Assembly (NCBI GenBank): GCA_946998225.1 | Contig: CAMPYH010000001.1 | Location: 394,161 to 458,160, forward strand | Source of the DNA: an uncultured Clostridiaceae bacterium | GTDB lineage: Bacteria > Bacillota > Clostridia > TANB77 > CAG-508 | DNA length: 64,000 nt | Direction: 5' to 3' | Part shown: positions 45,599 to 54,875 of the stretch, piece by piece | How the letters are laid out: every line of letters starts with the position of its first letter | How positions within the stretch are numbered: the stretch's first letter is position 1 | The notes under the pieces: generated by a model | The model's input: only the letters and a program-made list of their open reading frames with translations | What the model was told of the DNA's origin: nothing | Database searches by the model: none | Made by a program: the position numbers and the translations under genes

Positions 45599-46984
45599 AT
45601 GTTTTTCAAGAGACCATCATTTTTTAAAAAATCATCAATATATAATGTTAGAATGGTAATAACAGAAGAAAAGATTTTATCTAATATAGATAAAGTTTTA
45701 AAACTTATTAATCCAGATGCTAAACAACAAATCATCAAATTAGAAGATGATATGTATTTTAAAGATTTAGTAGAATCAATAACAACATATCTTGTTAATT
45801 ATCCAAATAAACAAGAGTTTCCTTTCAATGTGTATAAAGCAGCATATGATTTAGTAGAATATGCTACAAATCAATTTGAAGAGAATAATAAAAAAATATC
45901 TGAACTTATTGAATTAAGAGAAGAAAATGTAAAACAATCATATTTACTTCAAGATGCTTTAATTACAGTAACAGAAAAAAAGCCGGGTTGGATAGATAAA
46001 GTTCAAACATATGAAGGAAAATTCTCTGTAGATGTAGCAGAAGCTTTAACTACTGTTGCAAACTCTAGTATAAAAGATGTAAAAGAAGTTGAAGATGCAA
46101 AAAAACTTATAGAAACAAAGATTAGAAATCTAGAAAGCAATTTACACATAGAAATAGATCTAGATAGAATTGAAAGTTCATCAAAAGCACTAAGCTTTAT
46201 TGGAATAGAAATAGCTGATGCTTTAAAAACAATCCCTATGACAGAAGATGGGGATTCAAAAAAAAAACTAGAAAATAAAAAGGGTGGGCTTTTAAATTTA
46301 TTTAAATCTAAAGACGATGAAAACAAAGAGGAAACTGTAATAAATAATGAACAAAATCCTTTAGATTTTCAAAATAAAGACTTAAATATTGATTTAACTA
46401 ATGAGAAAAAAGAAGATAAAGCTGAAGATAACTCTAATGAAAATTATATTAATTTAAATTATGAAAATATAAACAAAGAGCTTTCTTTAAACGAGTCAAA
46501 TGAGTTAAAAGAAATGCCAAAAATAAATAATTTTAATGAAAGTTTAAATGGTTTTCAAAATATAGCTTTGAATTTTCAACAACCAAATGACTTATTAAAT
46601 GAAAAAGAACCACAAATTAATATGTTTGGATTTGAAGTAGTTGGAAAAAATGAATATATTAATCCAATGGAAAATCTATTAGAAGAAAATGAAGATTTAA
46701 AATATAAAACATATTATCAAGGTGCAATAGAAGCAAATAATAATTTAAATGCAGTAATTCAAAATAATCCAATGACATATAGCTTTGATGGACAAAGTAA
46801 TGTAAGCATTGAAGACCAATTTAGTAATACAAATCAAAAGTTTTTTGAAGAGACAAGAGTTGAAGTTGAAAAAAGCTTTTTTGAAAAACTTATGGATAAG
46901 ATAAAAGATACAAAATTTATTAAATGGTGTAAATATATTTTAAATATACAAGTTGTTTTAGATTATCCAGAACATCCATTTTAA
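45599..46984 (+). CDS. Cytosolic protein with helical N-domain and disordered Asn/Glu-rich region
   Basis: 461 residues. A helical folded part (about 1-220) precedes a long low-complexity Asn/Glu/Lys region (about 225-330), then a C-terminal segment with an amphipathic or hydrophobic end (KWCKYILNIQVVLDYP). No signal peptide. AAGGA precedes the ATG. I do not recognise a domain. A scaffold role is possible because folded ends joined by a disordered linker are typical of such proteins, but this is speculation. Confidence 0.55.
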   Translation: MFFKRPSFFKKSSIYNVRMVITEEKILSNIDKVLKLINPDAKQQIIKLEDDMYFKDLVESITTYLVNYPNKQEFPFNVYKAAYDLVEYATNQFEENNKKISELIELREENVKQSYLLQDALITVTEKKPGWIDKVQTYEGKFSVDVAEALTTVANSSIKDVKEVEDAKKLIETKIRNLESNLHIEIDLDRIESSSKALSFIGIEIADALKTIPMTEDGDSKKKLENKKGGLLNLFKSKDDENKEETVINNEQNPLDFQNKDLNIDLTNEKKEDKAEDNSNENYINLNYENINKELSLNESNELKEMPKINNFNESLNGFQNIALNFQQPNDLLNEKEPQINMFGFEVVGKNEYINPMENLLEENEDLKYKTYYQGAIEANNNLNAVIQNNPMTYSFDGQSNVSIEDQFSNTNQKFFEETRVEVEKSFFEKLMDKIKDTKFIKWCKYILNIQVVLDYPEHPF

Positions 46985-47027
46985 GATAAAGCTTACTATT
47001 ATAAAAGCTAAATATAAATTAAATATA

Positions 47028-47058
47028 AAAAGAAATAGTGCTTTGCTCTATTTCTTTT
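47028..47058 (+). terminator. Terminator after the 45599 gene
   Basis: AAAAGAAATAG (47028-47038) with CTATTTCTTTT (47048-47058). Confidence 0.75.
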
Positions 47059-47074
47059 ACATTAAGGAACAAAT

Positions 47075-47869
47075 TTGAAAAGTGAAAATAAAAATAATAA
47101 ATTAAAACTAATCTATATAATATCTGCTGGAATAATTGCAATTTTTGTTACAATACTTATGCATGTATATGTAAAAGAGGCTGTAAAATTTAGCGCAGAA
47201 AGATTTGTTAAAGATATAGAATTTTTGAAAGATAAAAATATTAATATAGATATATCGAAATCACAAGATGAAATAGAATATATGCTTTTAGCTAAAATAT
47301 ATTGGGTGAGATCATTTTTTAAAGCTTTGGCTTTTTTACTTCCAATATGTATATATTTTTTATTGTTTAGAGAAAATCCGTTTTGGTTTTTATCTTTTAA
47401 AAATAAAATAAATAAAAAAATCATATATTTTGGAATACTAATTATATTTTTAATATTTATTGGTTTTAATATAGTTAAACCAATTCTTAATATGGATAAA
47501 ATAGCTGAAAAGGTAAGGTTTATTGCAAAAACTAAACTCAATTATTCTTTCATGTTTATATACATAATGGTATTTAATGCTCTTTTTGAAGAAATGTTTT
47601 TTAGAGGATTTTTGTATCTTAATTTATCTAAATATATTAAAGAAAAATGGGCAAGTGTTTTTTCAGCATTATGTTTTGGAATTTACCATGCCGGAATGTT
47701 TAAATCACTTAATATATGGGTTGGAATTTTAGCGGTTTTAGGACTTACATTAATAGGATATATTTTTAATACAGTAAATAAAAAGAGAAGAAATATATAT
47801 TCATCATACTTACTTCATAGCTGTGCTAACTTTGCAATTAATACAATTGGATTTTTATATATAAACTAG
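47075..47869 (+). CDS. CPBP intramembrane metalloprotease (CAAX/Abi family)
   Basis: 264 residues from TTG 47075 with AAGGA six bases upstream. About seven hydrophobic helices. The active-site motifs are EEMFFRGFLY (two Glu plus Arg), FGIYHAGMF (His) and the final HSCANFAIN. Bacterial members cleave within the membrane and are linked to peptide maturation and self-immunity. No bacteriocin precursor is evident nearby. Single-gene unit, substrate unknown. Confidence 0.85.
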   Translation: MKSENKNNKLKLIYIISAGIIAIFVTILMHVYVKEAVKFSAERFVKDIEFLKDKNINIDISKSQDEIEYMLLAKIYWVRSFFKALAFLLPICIYFLLFRENPFWFLSFKNKINKKIIYFGILIIFLIFIGFNIVKPILNMDKIAEKVRFIAKTKLNYSFMFIYIMVFNALFEEMFFRGFLYLNLSKYIKEKWASVFSALCFGIYHAGMFKSLNIWVGILAVLGLTLIGYIFNTVNKKRRNIYSSYLLHSCANFAINTIGFLYIN

Positions 47870-47932
47870 CTTGAAGATTAATTTTTTTATGTATAAAATA
47901 ATATATACTAATATAAATGAAAAAGGGTTTTT

Positions 47933-49051
47933 ATGGATAAAGAATTAGAGAGAATGAAATCTAGACTTAATCGAAAAATCTTGAAATTTGAAAAAAACAA
48001 AGATGGTTTAGATTCAAAAGAAGAAGTAATAAAAAATAAGAAAGGCTCAAAAAGACTTGAGTCTAAAGTTAATGATGTAAAAATTTCTTTAGAATTAGAA
48101 ACTCTTAAAGATGAACTAGAAAAAACAAAAAAAGAAAAACAAGAAAGTAAAAAATTAGAAAAAGAATTAGCACATACAAAAGAAGCTTTAAAAGAAGCAC
48201 ATAAAAAGACAGAAAAATATGAAAAAGCAGAAAAAGAAAAATTAGAAGAAGAGAAAAAGAAAAAAGCCGAAGAAAAGAAGAAAAAGGAAGAAGAAGAGTT
48301 TGGACCATTAGGTATTGGAATTTATGATAGACGAAGCATAACTAAAGAATTAAGAAAAAAACAATACCAAGAAGATAATGAAACATTAGAAAAAGCATAT
48401 AATCCACCAGCTGAAGTATTAAGTATTAGATACCAAAAACTTTTAAAAGAGTTATTATATGCATTAGTATTTACAGTAATAATTGGAACATTTCATTTGT
48501 TAATGTTTAAAGAAATAGAATATCCTAAAATAGCTGCAAAAGGAACAATAATTGTATTAAGTTTAATCGGAATGTTCTTCTTTGAAAGATCATATAGAAA
48601 AGATTTGGACATGAAGCTATTTATACGTGGTATAGAATTTACTTTTGTATCTGGATTTTTAATGTATTTTACTGAAGCAAGATATATATCTAGTAGACTT
48701 GTTACATTAATACTTCCAATAATTTCTATTGCTCTTATCTTTTATTACATAGCTAAGGTTTTAATAATTGAAAAAATAGAAAGAAGTAAATATATAATTT
48801 CACTTTCTGATGCAGATAAGATAATAGATTTAAATAGAAAATCTGATGAAATAGGAATGCTTTATAGAAGTAATGTAAATAATAAAAAGTTAACATATCT
48901 TTTAAATTTAATGAAAGAAAGAGATAAAAAAGCAAAACCAAAAGATGCAGATGATATAGAATTAAATTTAGAAACTCCATATAAAAAGGAAAAGAGGACT
49001 AAAAAGGAACAAGAAAATTTTGAAAAATGGAAAGCTAAGATAAAGTCTTAA
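47933..49051 (+). CDS. Membrane protein with N-terminal coiled coil
   Basis: 372 residues. Lys/Glu-rich coiled coil at about 1-125, a short conserved-looking FGPLGIGIYDRRSITKEL segment, four membrane helices (about 175-285), then a cytosolic charged C-terminus of about 85 residues. No recognised domain. It lies upstream of the omega-like gene by 55 bases and may be in its operon. Confidence 0.6.
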   Translation: MDKELERMKSRLNRKILKFEKNKDGLDSKEEVIKNKKGSKRLESKVNDVKISLELETLKDELEKTKKEKQESKKLEKELAHTKEALKEAHKKTEKYEKAEKEKLEEEKKKKAEEKKKKEEEEFGPLGIGIYDRRSITKELRKKQYQEDNETLEKAYNPPAEVLSIRYQKLLKELLYALVFTVIIGTFHLLMFKEIEYPKIAAKGTIIVLSLIGMFFFERSYRKDLDMKLFIRGIEFTFVSGFLMYFTEARYISSRLVTLILPIISIALIFYYIAKVLIIEKIERSKYIISLSDADKIIDLNRKSDEIGMLYRSNVNNKKLTYLLNLMKERDKKAKPKDADDIELNLETPYKKEKRTKKEQENFEKWKAKIKS

Positions 49052-49075
49052 ACCTTTACAATAAACGGAAAAGAT

Positions 49076-49087
49076 GCTAATATTAGC
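49076..49087. promoter_or_regulatory. Perfect 12-bp palindrome before the omega-like gene
   Basis: GCTAATATTAGC, ending 19 bases before the ATG and just upstream of the AAAGGAG RBS. Possible operator or translation-control hairpin. Confidence 0.25.
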
Positions 49088-49106
49088 TATGTAAAAGGAG
49101 AATATA

Positions 49107-49487
49107 ATGGATAGAGAATATACAACTAATGAACTAGAGCAAAAAATACCAGATGTTTATGAATTAATTTTAACAATATCTAAAAGAGCTAGGGAATTAA
49201 ATGATGGTTCACAAAAACTTACTAGTTTTGAACATTATAACAATCTAACAATAGCTACACATGAAGTTATGGATGGTCTTTTAAAACCTGCAAAGAAACC
49301 TTCAGAAGAAGACTTAATGTACACAATAGGTACAAAATTAGATGAAGAAAAAGAATTTTCTTATGAAGAATGGGAAATGACTGCAACTGAAAGACTTATT
49401 GAAGAGATAAAAGAACAAAGAGAAAAAGTTAAAAAAGAAAAAGAAGCTTTAGAAAAAGAAACTGAAGAAGCAGAAGTAGAAGAATAA
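49107..49487 (+). CDS. rpoZ: RNA polymerase omega subunit-like protein
   Basis: 126 residues. The core KIPDVYELILTISKRARELN (about 14-33) with NLTIATHEVMDGLL (about 47-60) follows the omega pattern (helix with A-R-A/R-R, then the T-x-A-x-E-x-x-x-G-L helix). Omega chaperones the beta' subunit of RNA polymerase. A Glu/Lys-rich C-terminal extension doubles the usual 65-75-residue length. Position next to gmk supports the call, since rpoZ and gmk are neighbours in many Bacillota. RBS AAAGGAG. Confidence 0.7.
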   Translation: MDREYTTNELEQKIPDVYELILTISKRARELNDGSQKLTSFEHYNNLTIATHEVMDGLLKPAKKPSEEDLMYTIGTKLDEEKEFSYEEWEMTATERLIEEIKEQREKVKKEKEALEKETEEAEVEE

Positions 49488-49567
49488 TATACTAAATAAT
49501 TGAATAAACTAAAACAAATTAAATAAGTTAAATTAAAACAAAATAAGATAAAATATAATAAAAATAT

Positions 49568-49592
49568 AAAAAAGCAGATTACTGCTTTTTTT
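49568..49592 (+). terminator. Terminator-like hairpin directly in front of gmk
   Basis: AAAAAAGCAG (49568-49577) with CTGCTTTTTT (49582-49591). The T-run runs into the AGGAG ribosome site of gmk, so it may set the omega/gmk ratio. Confidence 0.7.
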
Positions 49593-49604
49593 AATAGGAG
49601 ATAT

Positions 49605-50165
49605 ATGTTAGTACTAATTTCAGGTGTATCTGGATCAGGAAAAGATACAATTATAGATAAATTAATTGAAAGAAATTTAAATATAAAAAAGTTCCCTTCA
49701 TATACTACAAGAGAAAAAAGAATGCATGAAGTAGATGGAGAAAAATATTTTTTTGTAAGTGAAGATAAGTTTAAACAAATGATAGAAAATGATTGTTTTT
49801 ATGAATATTCAATAACACATGATCATTATTATGGGACAGCAAAACACGTCATTGAAGAATCACTTAAAAAGAAAGAAAATTTAATAAGAGATGTAGATGT
49901 AAATGGAGCTATGGCTTTTAAAAAGTTATTAAATAAAGAAGATTTATTAACAATATTTTTAGACATACCTAAAGAAGAAATGGAAAAAAGGCTTAGAGAA
50001 AGAGGTGATCTAAAAGATGAACATGATCTAAAAAGACGTCTTGAACGTTATGATTATGAAGAGTCTTTTGTTAAAGAATATGATTATGTTATTTTAAACA
50101 TGTGTTTAGATGAAAGTATTGAAAAAATATATAATATACTTAAGGAAGAATTAAATGGATATTAA
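49605..50165 (+). CDS. gmk: Guanylate kinase
   Basis: 186 residues. Phosphorylates GMP to GDP. The P-loop is GVSGSGKDT (about 7-15; Asp where Gly or Ser is usual). GMP-binding residues follow in SYTTREKRMHEVDGEKYFFV, then YYGTAKH, a lid with RERGD, and RRLERYDYE. Normal length. AGGAG precedes the ATG. Its last 11 bases overlap the start of the next gene. Confidence 0.92.
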   Translation: MLVLISGVSGSGKDTIIDKLIERNLNIKKFPSYTTREKRMHEVDGEKYFFVSEDKFKQMIENDCFYEYSITHDHYYGTAKHVIEESLKKKENLIRDVDVNGAMAFKKLLNKEDLLTIFLDIPKEEMEKRLRERGDLKDEHDLKRRLERYDYEESFVKEYDYVILNMCLDESIEKIYNILKEELNGY

Positions 50166-50955
50166 AAACAGATTAAAGATATTTAAAGATAGGTACTCTA
50201 AGATGGGAAGGGGCACAAAAATAATTTATATTGTTTTAAGAGTTCTAATAATTGTTTCTATGATAGAACAGTTAATTTCACGTGAATACTATAATGCTTT
50301 TTTATGTTTGTATACTCTTATACTTTTTACTCTTCCTACAATTGTTTCAGAAAAATTTCATTTAGGTATTCCATCACTTCTTGAGGGAATAATTTATACA
50401 TTTATATTTTCAGCATTAATACTTGGAGAAATAAATAACTTTTATGTAAGAATACCTTTCTGGGATACTATACTTCATACATTAAATGGTTTAGTTTGCG
50501 CCGGAATAGGTATATCTTTAGTAGATATATTAAATAAAGGTAGTAATAAATTAAATCTTTCACCAATATTTGTTGTTTTTGTGGGATTTTGCTTTTCTAT
50601 GACAGTTGGAGTTTTATGGGAATTTCTAGAATATGGTGTAGATCAATTTACAAATTCAGATATGCAAAAAGACACAGTAATTACAGAATTTGCAAGTGTT
50701 GAATTGAAGGAAGATAAATCAAATCCATCAAAACATATTAAAGATATAGAAGCTACAACAATACATTTAAAAGATGGAGAAGATATTAAAATAGAAGGCG
50801 GATATTTAGATATAGGTCTTCATGATACAATGAAGGATTTAATGGTTAATTTTATAGGTGCTGTTGTACTTTCTGTTTTATCATATTTTTATATAAAACA
50901 AAGAGATAAATATACATTTGTAGAAGGATTGTTTTTAAAAAAGGAAATGAATTAA
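50155..50955 (+). CDS. Polytopic membrane protein, YjdF/DUF2238-like
   Basis: 266 residues with about six hydrophobic helices. The boxes WDTILHTLNGLVCAGIG, GVLWEFLEYGVDQF and LHDTMKDLMVNFIGAVV (His/Asp, Trp-Glu-Glu, Asp-Asp) are those of the DUF2238 (YjdF) membrane family. The 11-base overlap with gmk indicates coupled translation. Function of the family is unknown; the conserved acidic and His residues could bind metal. Confidence 0.75.
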   Translation: MDIKNRLKIFKDRYSKMGRGTKIIYIVLRVLIIVSMIEQLISREYYNAFLCLYTLILFTLPTIVSEKFHLGIPSLLEGIIYTFIFSALILGEINNFYVRIPFWDTILHTLNGLVCAGIGISLVDILNKGSNKLNLSPIFVVFVGFCFSMTVGVLWEFLEYGVDQFTNSDMQKDTVITEFASVELKEDKSNPSKHIKDIEATTIHLKDGEDIKIEGGYLDIGLHDTMKDLMVNFIGAVVLSVLSYFYIKQRDKYTFVEGLFLKKEMN

Positions 50956-50989
50956 TATATTATATAAAAAATTTAAAATAGTATTTTAG

Positions 50990-51018
50990 TTGACACATAA
51001 GAAGCCTTAAGATATAAT
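50990..51018 (+). promoter_or_regulatory. Strong sigma-A promoter for rpsB-tsf
   Basis: TTGACA (50990-50995), 17-bp spacer, TATAAT (51013-51018): consensus in both boxes. The leader of about 110 nt before rpsB could hold an S2 autoregulatory site, but I could not draw a convincing fold. Confidence 0.85.
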
Positions 51019-51137
51019 AAAGAAGCTAATAAAAAGCACATAATACAAGTTTTAAGATGTGTTTGAAAATTATCCTTCAAATGTATTAAAGCGATTTAAA
51101 GTATTATGGAAGAATAACATTATTAAAGGAGAAAAAA

Positions 51138-51923
51138 ATGGCAATAATCGAAATGAAAGAATTACTAGAATGTGGAGTTCATTTTGGACATCAAACAAAA
51201 TCATGGAATCCAAAAATGAAACCATATATCTACCAACAAAGAAATGGAATTCATATTATAGATTTAAAACAATCTTTAACTTTAGTTGAAAAAGCATATG
51301 AATTCATTAAAGAACAAACAGAACAAGGAAAAACAATCTTATTTGTTGGAACAAAAAAACAAGCACAAGAAATAGTTAAAAATGAGGCAGAAAGAGCAGG
51401 AGCTTTTTATGTTAATAACAGATGGCTTGGTGGTACACTTACAAACTTTAGAACAATTAAAAGAAGTGTACAAAGATTAAAAAGACTAGACGAAATGGAA
51501 AGCGAAGGAATCTATGATCTTTTAACTAAGAAAGAAGTTCTTGAACTTGAAAAAGAAAGAACAAAGTTAAAAGCAAACTTAGATGGTATTAAAGATATGG
51601 AAAAACTTCCAGACATGATGTTTGTTATAGATACAGATGAAGAAAAAATAGCTGTATCTGAAGCTAGAAAACTTAATATTCCTATTATAGCAATGCTTGA
51701 TACAAATGCTGATCCAACAGGAATAGACTATGTTATACCTGCAAATGATGATGCTATAAGATCAATTCAATTAATAGCTGAAAAAATGGCAAATGCAGTA
51801 GTAGCAGGGAAAACAGGTGAAGACGAAGTAGTTACAGAAGAGTTAAAAGAAGAAATGGTTGAAGATGATGACTTTGATAAAGCTCTAGAAGAAAATAGTG
51901 ATATAACAAATGAAAAAGAATAA
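51138..51923 (+). CDS. rpsB: Ribosomal protein S2
   Basis: 261 residues. Binds the 30S platform, needed for S1 attachment. Diagnostic: [85 protein letters not shown]-terminal acidic extension of about 35 residues. AAAGGAG ribosome site. Confidence 0.97.
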   Translation: MAIIEMKELLECGVHFGHQTKSWNPKMKPYIYQQRNGIHIIDLKQSLTLVEKAYEFIKEQTEQGKTILFVGTKKQAQEIVKNEAERAGAFYVNNRWLGGTLTNFRTIKRSVQRLKRLDEMESEGIYDLLTKKEVLELEKERTKLKANLDGIKDMEKLPDMMFVIDTDEEKIAVSEARKLNIPIIAMLDTNADPTGIDYVIPANDDAIRSIQLIAEKMANAVVAGKTGEDEVVTEELKEEMVEDDDFDKALEENSDITNEKE

Positions 51924-51941
51924 AAAATAAGGAGGTATTTC

Positions 51942-52832
51942 ATGAATATATCTGCAAAATTAGTAAAAGAATTAAGAGATAAAACTGGTGCTGGAATGAT
52001 GGATAGCAAAAAAGCATTAGTAGAAACAAATGGCGACATTGAAAAAGCAATTGAATTTTTAAGAGAAAAAGGTATAGTTACAGCTGTAAAAAAATCTTCA
52101 AGAATTGCTGCTGAAGGATTAGTTGGAATGTATGTTTCAGAAGATAAAAAGACAGCTTCTGTAGTAGAAGTTAATTCAGAAACAGACTTCGTAGCAAAAA
52201 ATGAAGAATTTAAAGATTTTGTAAATACACTAGCAAAATTAATAGTTGAAAATGATGTAAAAGATGTAGAAGATCTTAAAAAGATAAGCTATGATGAAAA
52301 TGAAACTGTTGAAGAAAAATTAACAGCACTAATTGCTAAAATTGGTGAGAATATGAATATTAGAAGATTTGAAAAAGTAACAACAGATGGAAAAATAGTT
52401 GAATATTCACACGCTAATGGATCAATTGGAGTTTTAGTTGAAATAAATGAAGATGGAGATTTAGAAGTAGCTAAAAATATTGCACTTCAAATTACAGCAA
52501 TGGCTCCTGAATATTTAAACAAAGAAGAAGTTCCAGCAGACGTTATAGCTAAAGAAGAAAACATAATAAGAGAACAAATAAGAGAAGAAGGAAAACCAGC
52601 AGAAATAGCTGAAAAAATGTTATCAGGTAGATTACATAAAAATCTATATGAACAAGTAGTTCTTTTAGAACAAAAATATGTTAAAGAAAACAAAGAAACA
52701 GTTGCTGAATACTTAAAATCAACAAATACAGAAATAAAATCTTTTGTAAGAATGGCAAAAGGTGAAGGATTAGAAAAAAGAGAAGATAACTTTGCAGAAG
52801 AAGTTGCAAAGCAAATGAGAGGAGAGTTCTAA
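51942..52832 (+). CDS. tsf: Elongation factor Ts
   Basis: 296 residues. Nucleotide-exchange factor for EF-Tu. The UBA-like N-domain (LVKELRDKTGAGMMDSKKAL) and the conserved NSETDFVAKNEEF followed by two core subdomains and a C-terminal helix are present. It follows rpsB by 18 bases with AAGGAGG, the usual order. Confidence 0.97.
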   Translation: MNISAKLVKELRDKTGAGMMDSKKALVETNGDIEKAIEFLREKGIVTAVKKSSRIAAEGLVGMYVSEDKKTASVVEVNSETDFVAKNEEFKDFVNTLAKLIVENDVKDVEDLKKISYDENETVEEKLTALIAKIGENMNIRRFEKVTTDGKIVEYSHANGSIGVLVEINEDGDLEVAKNIALQITAMAPEYLNKEEVPADVIAKEENIIREQIREEGKPAEIAEKMLSGRLHKNLYEQVVLLEQKYVKENKETVAEYLKSTNTEIKSFVRMAKGEGLEKREDNFAEEVAKQMRGEF

Positions 52833-52892
52833 TCTGAAATAATTTAATAATAAAAATTTGAATTAGAATTAAATTAAAATAGAATAAAAAGA

Positions 52893-52948
52893 ATTAAAAA
52901 TCAAAGATTAAAAATCAAAGATTAAAAATTAAAGATTAAAAATTAAAG
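52893..52948 (+). repeat. Four tandem copies of a 14-bp A-rich unit
   Basis: ATTAAAAATCAAAG at 52893 and 52907, ATTAAAAATTAAAG at 52921 and 52935, between the tsf stop and its terminator. Confidence 0.85.
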
Positions 52949-52964
52949 AATTAAAGAATTAATA

Positions 52965-52990
52965 AATAGGGCTAAGCCCTATTTTATTTT
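52965..52990 (+). terminator. Terminator after tsf
   Basis: AATAGGGC with GCCCTATT, 3-nt loop, T-rich tail. Confidence 0.85.
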
Positions 52991-53058
52991 GAATTTTTAT
53001 TCAAATTATTATATTATTAAAAATATATAAAGACTTAAAAATATTAAAAGGAAGAATT

Positions 53059-54864
53059 ATGATATTTAACATTAAAAAGATATTCAAAAATGAAGAAGAA
53101 AAGAAGGATGAACGTAGCGTCAAAAATTTTAGAGAAATATATACAAGAATGCTAGATATTAATCCAGATAATATAGCTTTTGTACTTAAAGAACCACAAA
53201 AAGCAAAAGATCAAAAACCAGTATATGTAAATGTTACATCAAAAGAGTTTTACGAAGATGTGGTAAATTTAGGTAAAGCAATTTTAGATTTTAAAAATAC
53301 AGGTAAAGAAAGATACGGTTTAATAACTAATAATAGATATGAATGGCCGCTTATATATCTTGCAGTAACATCTGGTGTAGGAAGTATTGTACCACTAGAT
53401 TATATGCTATCTGATGAAGAACTTTTAAAATCTATAAATCGTATAGAATTAGATTATTTATTTTATACAAAAAAACATGAGAAATTTGTAGAAAAAATAA
53501 TTAAAAACAAATTAGCACCAAGTATTAAAAAATATATATTAATAGATAATGTAAGAATTAAAAGAGAAATAGAGGAAGAAATAAAAGATAAAGAAAATAT
53601 TATTATTTTAAATGATTTAATAGAAGAAGGACTAAAAAAAGGAGAGGATAAAAAAGAAGAATATTTAAATCTACCTATAGATGTAAATGCAGAGTGTATA
53701 TATTCATTTACATCTGCTACAACATCTGAATCAAAAATAGTTGTACTTACTCAAAAAAACATATGTGCAAATATTAATGCGGCTATGAAAACATTTGAAG
53801 GTGAAGTTGATGAAAACGATAGATTTTTATCTTTCTTGTCTATACATCATTCATTTGAATCAACTATTGGTCAGCTTACTCCAATTGCAATGGGATCAAA
53901 AATTGCGTATGTAGAAAGTTTAAAAAAATTAGGTGACAATATTAAAGAATATAATATTACAACAATGATAGTTGTTCCTGCAGTTCTTGAAGCAATATAT
54001 AAACAAATATTAAAAGGTATAAAAAAACAAGGAAAATTAAAAGAATATGCACTTGCTAAAGCTACATCAAATACACTATATAGACTTGGTATAGATAAAA
54101 GAAGATATATATTTAAATCAATATTAAAATCTATAGGTCCAGATTTAAAATTAGTAGTAAGCGGAGCTGCAGCACTTCATACAGCTGTACATAAAGAATT
54201 TGCGGATCTTGGAATAAATATACTTCAAGGATATGGACTTACTGAAACTTCTCCAGTAATAGCTGTTTCACATCCAAAAGAAGGTCCACAATTTGGAAGT
54301 GTTGGAAAACCAGTAGTAGGCGTTGAAGTTAAAATTGATGAACCAAATGCTGAAGGAATTGGTGAAATCCTTGTTAAGGGAGATAATGTTTTCTTAAAAT
54401 ATCTAAATAATGAAGAAGCAAATAAAAAAGCTTTTACAGATGATGGATATTTTAAAACAGGTGATCTTGGATATATTGATAAAAAAGGAAATATTTATAT
54501 TTCAGGAAGAATTAAAAATGTTATTGTACTTAAAAATGGTAAGAATGTATTTCCAGAAGAAACTCAAGATCTTTTAGACAAAATACCTGGAGTGTTAGAA
54601 ACTTTTGTATTTGGATATAACAAGGAAAATCCTAAAAATCCAAAAATAATGGCTAAAATAGTTTATGATGAAAAAGAGTTTGAAGGAAAAACAGAAGAAG
54701 AAATAAAACAAATACTATGGGAAGAAGTTAAAAAAATAAATAAAAAACAACCACAATATAAATATATTAAAGACATTATTATTACAAAAGAGCCTTTAAT
54801 AAGAACTACAACTCAAAAAATTAAAATATATGAGGAGTTTGAAAGAACTATTAAAAACATATAA
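53059..54864 (+). CDS. AMP-binding acyl-CoA synthetase-like enzyme with a degraded A3 motif
   Basis: 601 residues, ANL superfamily (long-chain fatty-acid ligase-like). The adenylation motif A3, normally SGTTGxPKG, reads TSATTSESKIVVLTQ here, with both glycines changed and the following His replaced by Gln. Other motifs are intact: LQGYGLTETSP (A5), YFKTGDLGYI (A7), SGRIKNVIV (A8) and the C-terminal Lys in RTTTQKIK (A10). Activity may be altered rather than lost, because A10 Lys and A5 Glu are kept. GGAAG precedes the ATG. The next gene follows by 11 bases. Confidence 0.75.
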   Translation: MIFNIKKIFKNEEEKKDERSVKNFREIYTRMLDINPDNIAFVLKEPQKAKDQKPVYVNVTSKEFYEDVVNLGKAILDFKNTGKERYGLITNNRYEWPLIYLAVTSGVGSIVPLDYMLSDEELLKSINRIELDYLFYTKKHEKFVEKIIKNKLAPSIKKYILIDNVRIKREIEEEIKDKENIIILNDLIEEGLKKGEDKKEEYLNLPIDVNAECIYSFTSATTSESKIVVLTQKNICANINAAMKTFEGEVDENDRFLSFLSIHHSFESTIGQLTPIAMGSKIAYVESLKKLGDNIKEYNITTMIVVPAVLEAIYKQILKGIKKQGKLKEYALAKATSNTLYRLGIDKRRYIFKSILKSIGPDLKLVVSGAAALHTAVHKEFADLGINILQGYGLTETSPVIAVSHPKEGPQFGSVGKPVVGVEVKIDEPNAEGIGEILVKGDNVFLKYLNNEEANKKAFTDDGYFKTGDLGYIDKKGNIYISGRIKNVIVLKNGKNVFPEETQDLLDKIPGVLETFVFGYNKENPKNPKIMAKIVYDEKEFEGKTEEEIKQILWEEVKKINKKQPQYKYIKDIIITKEPLIRTTTQKIKIYEEFERTIKNI

Positions 54865-54875
54865 AGGAGGATTAT

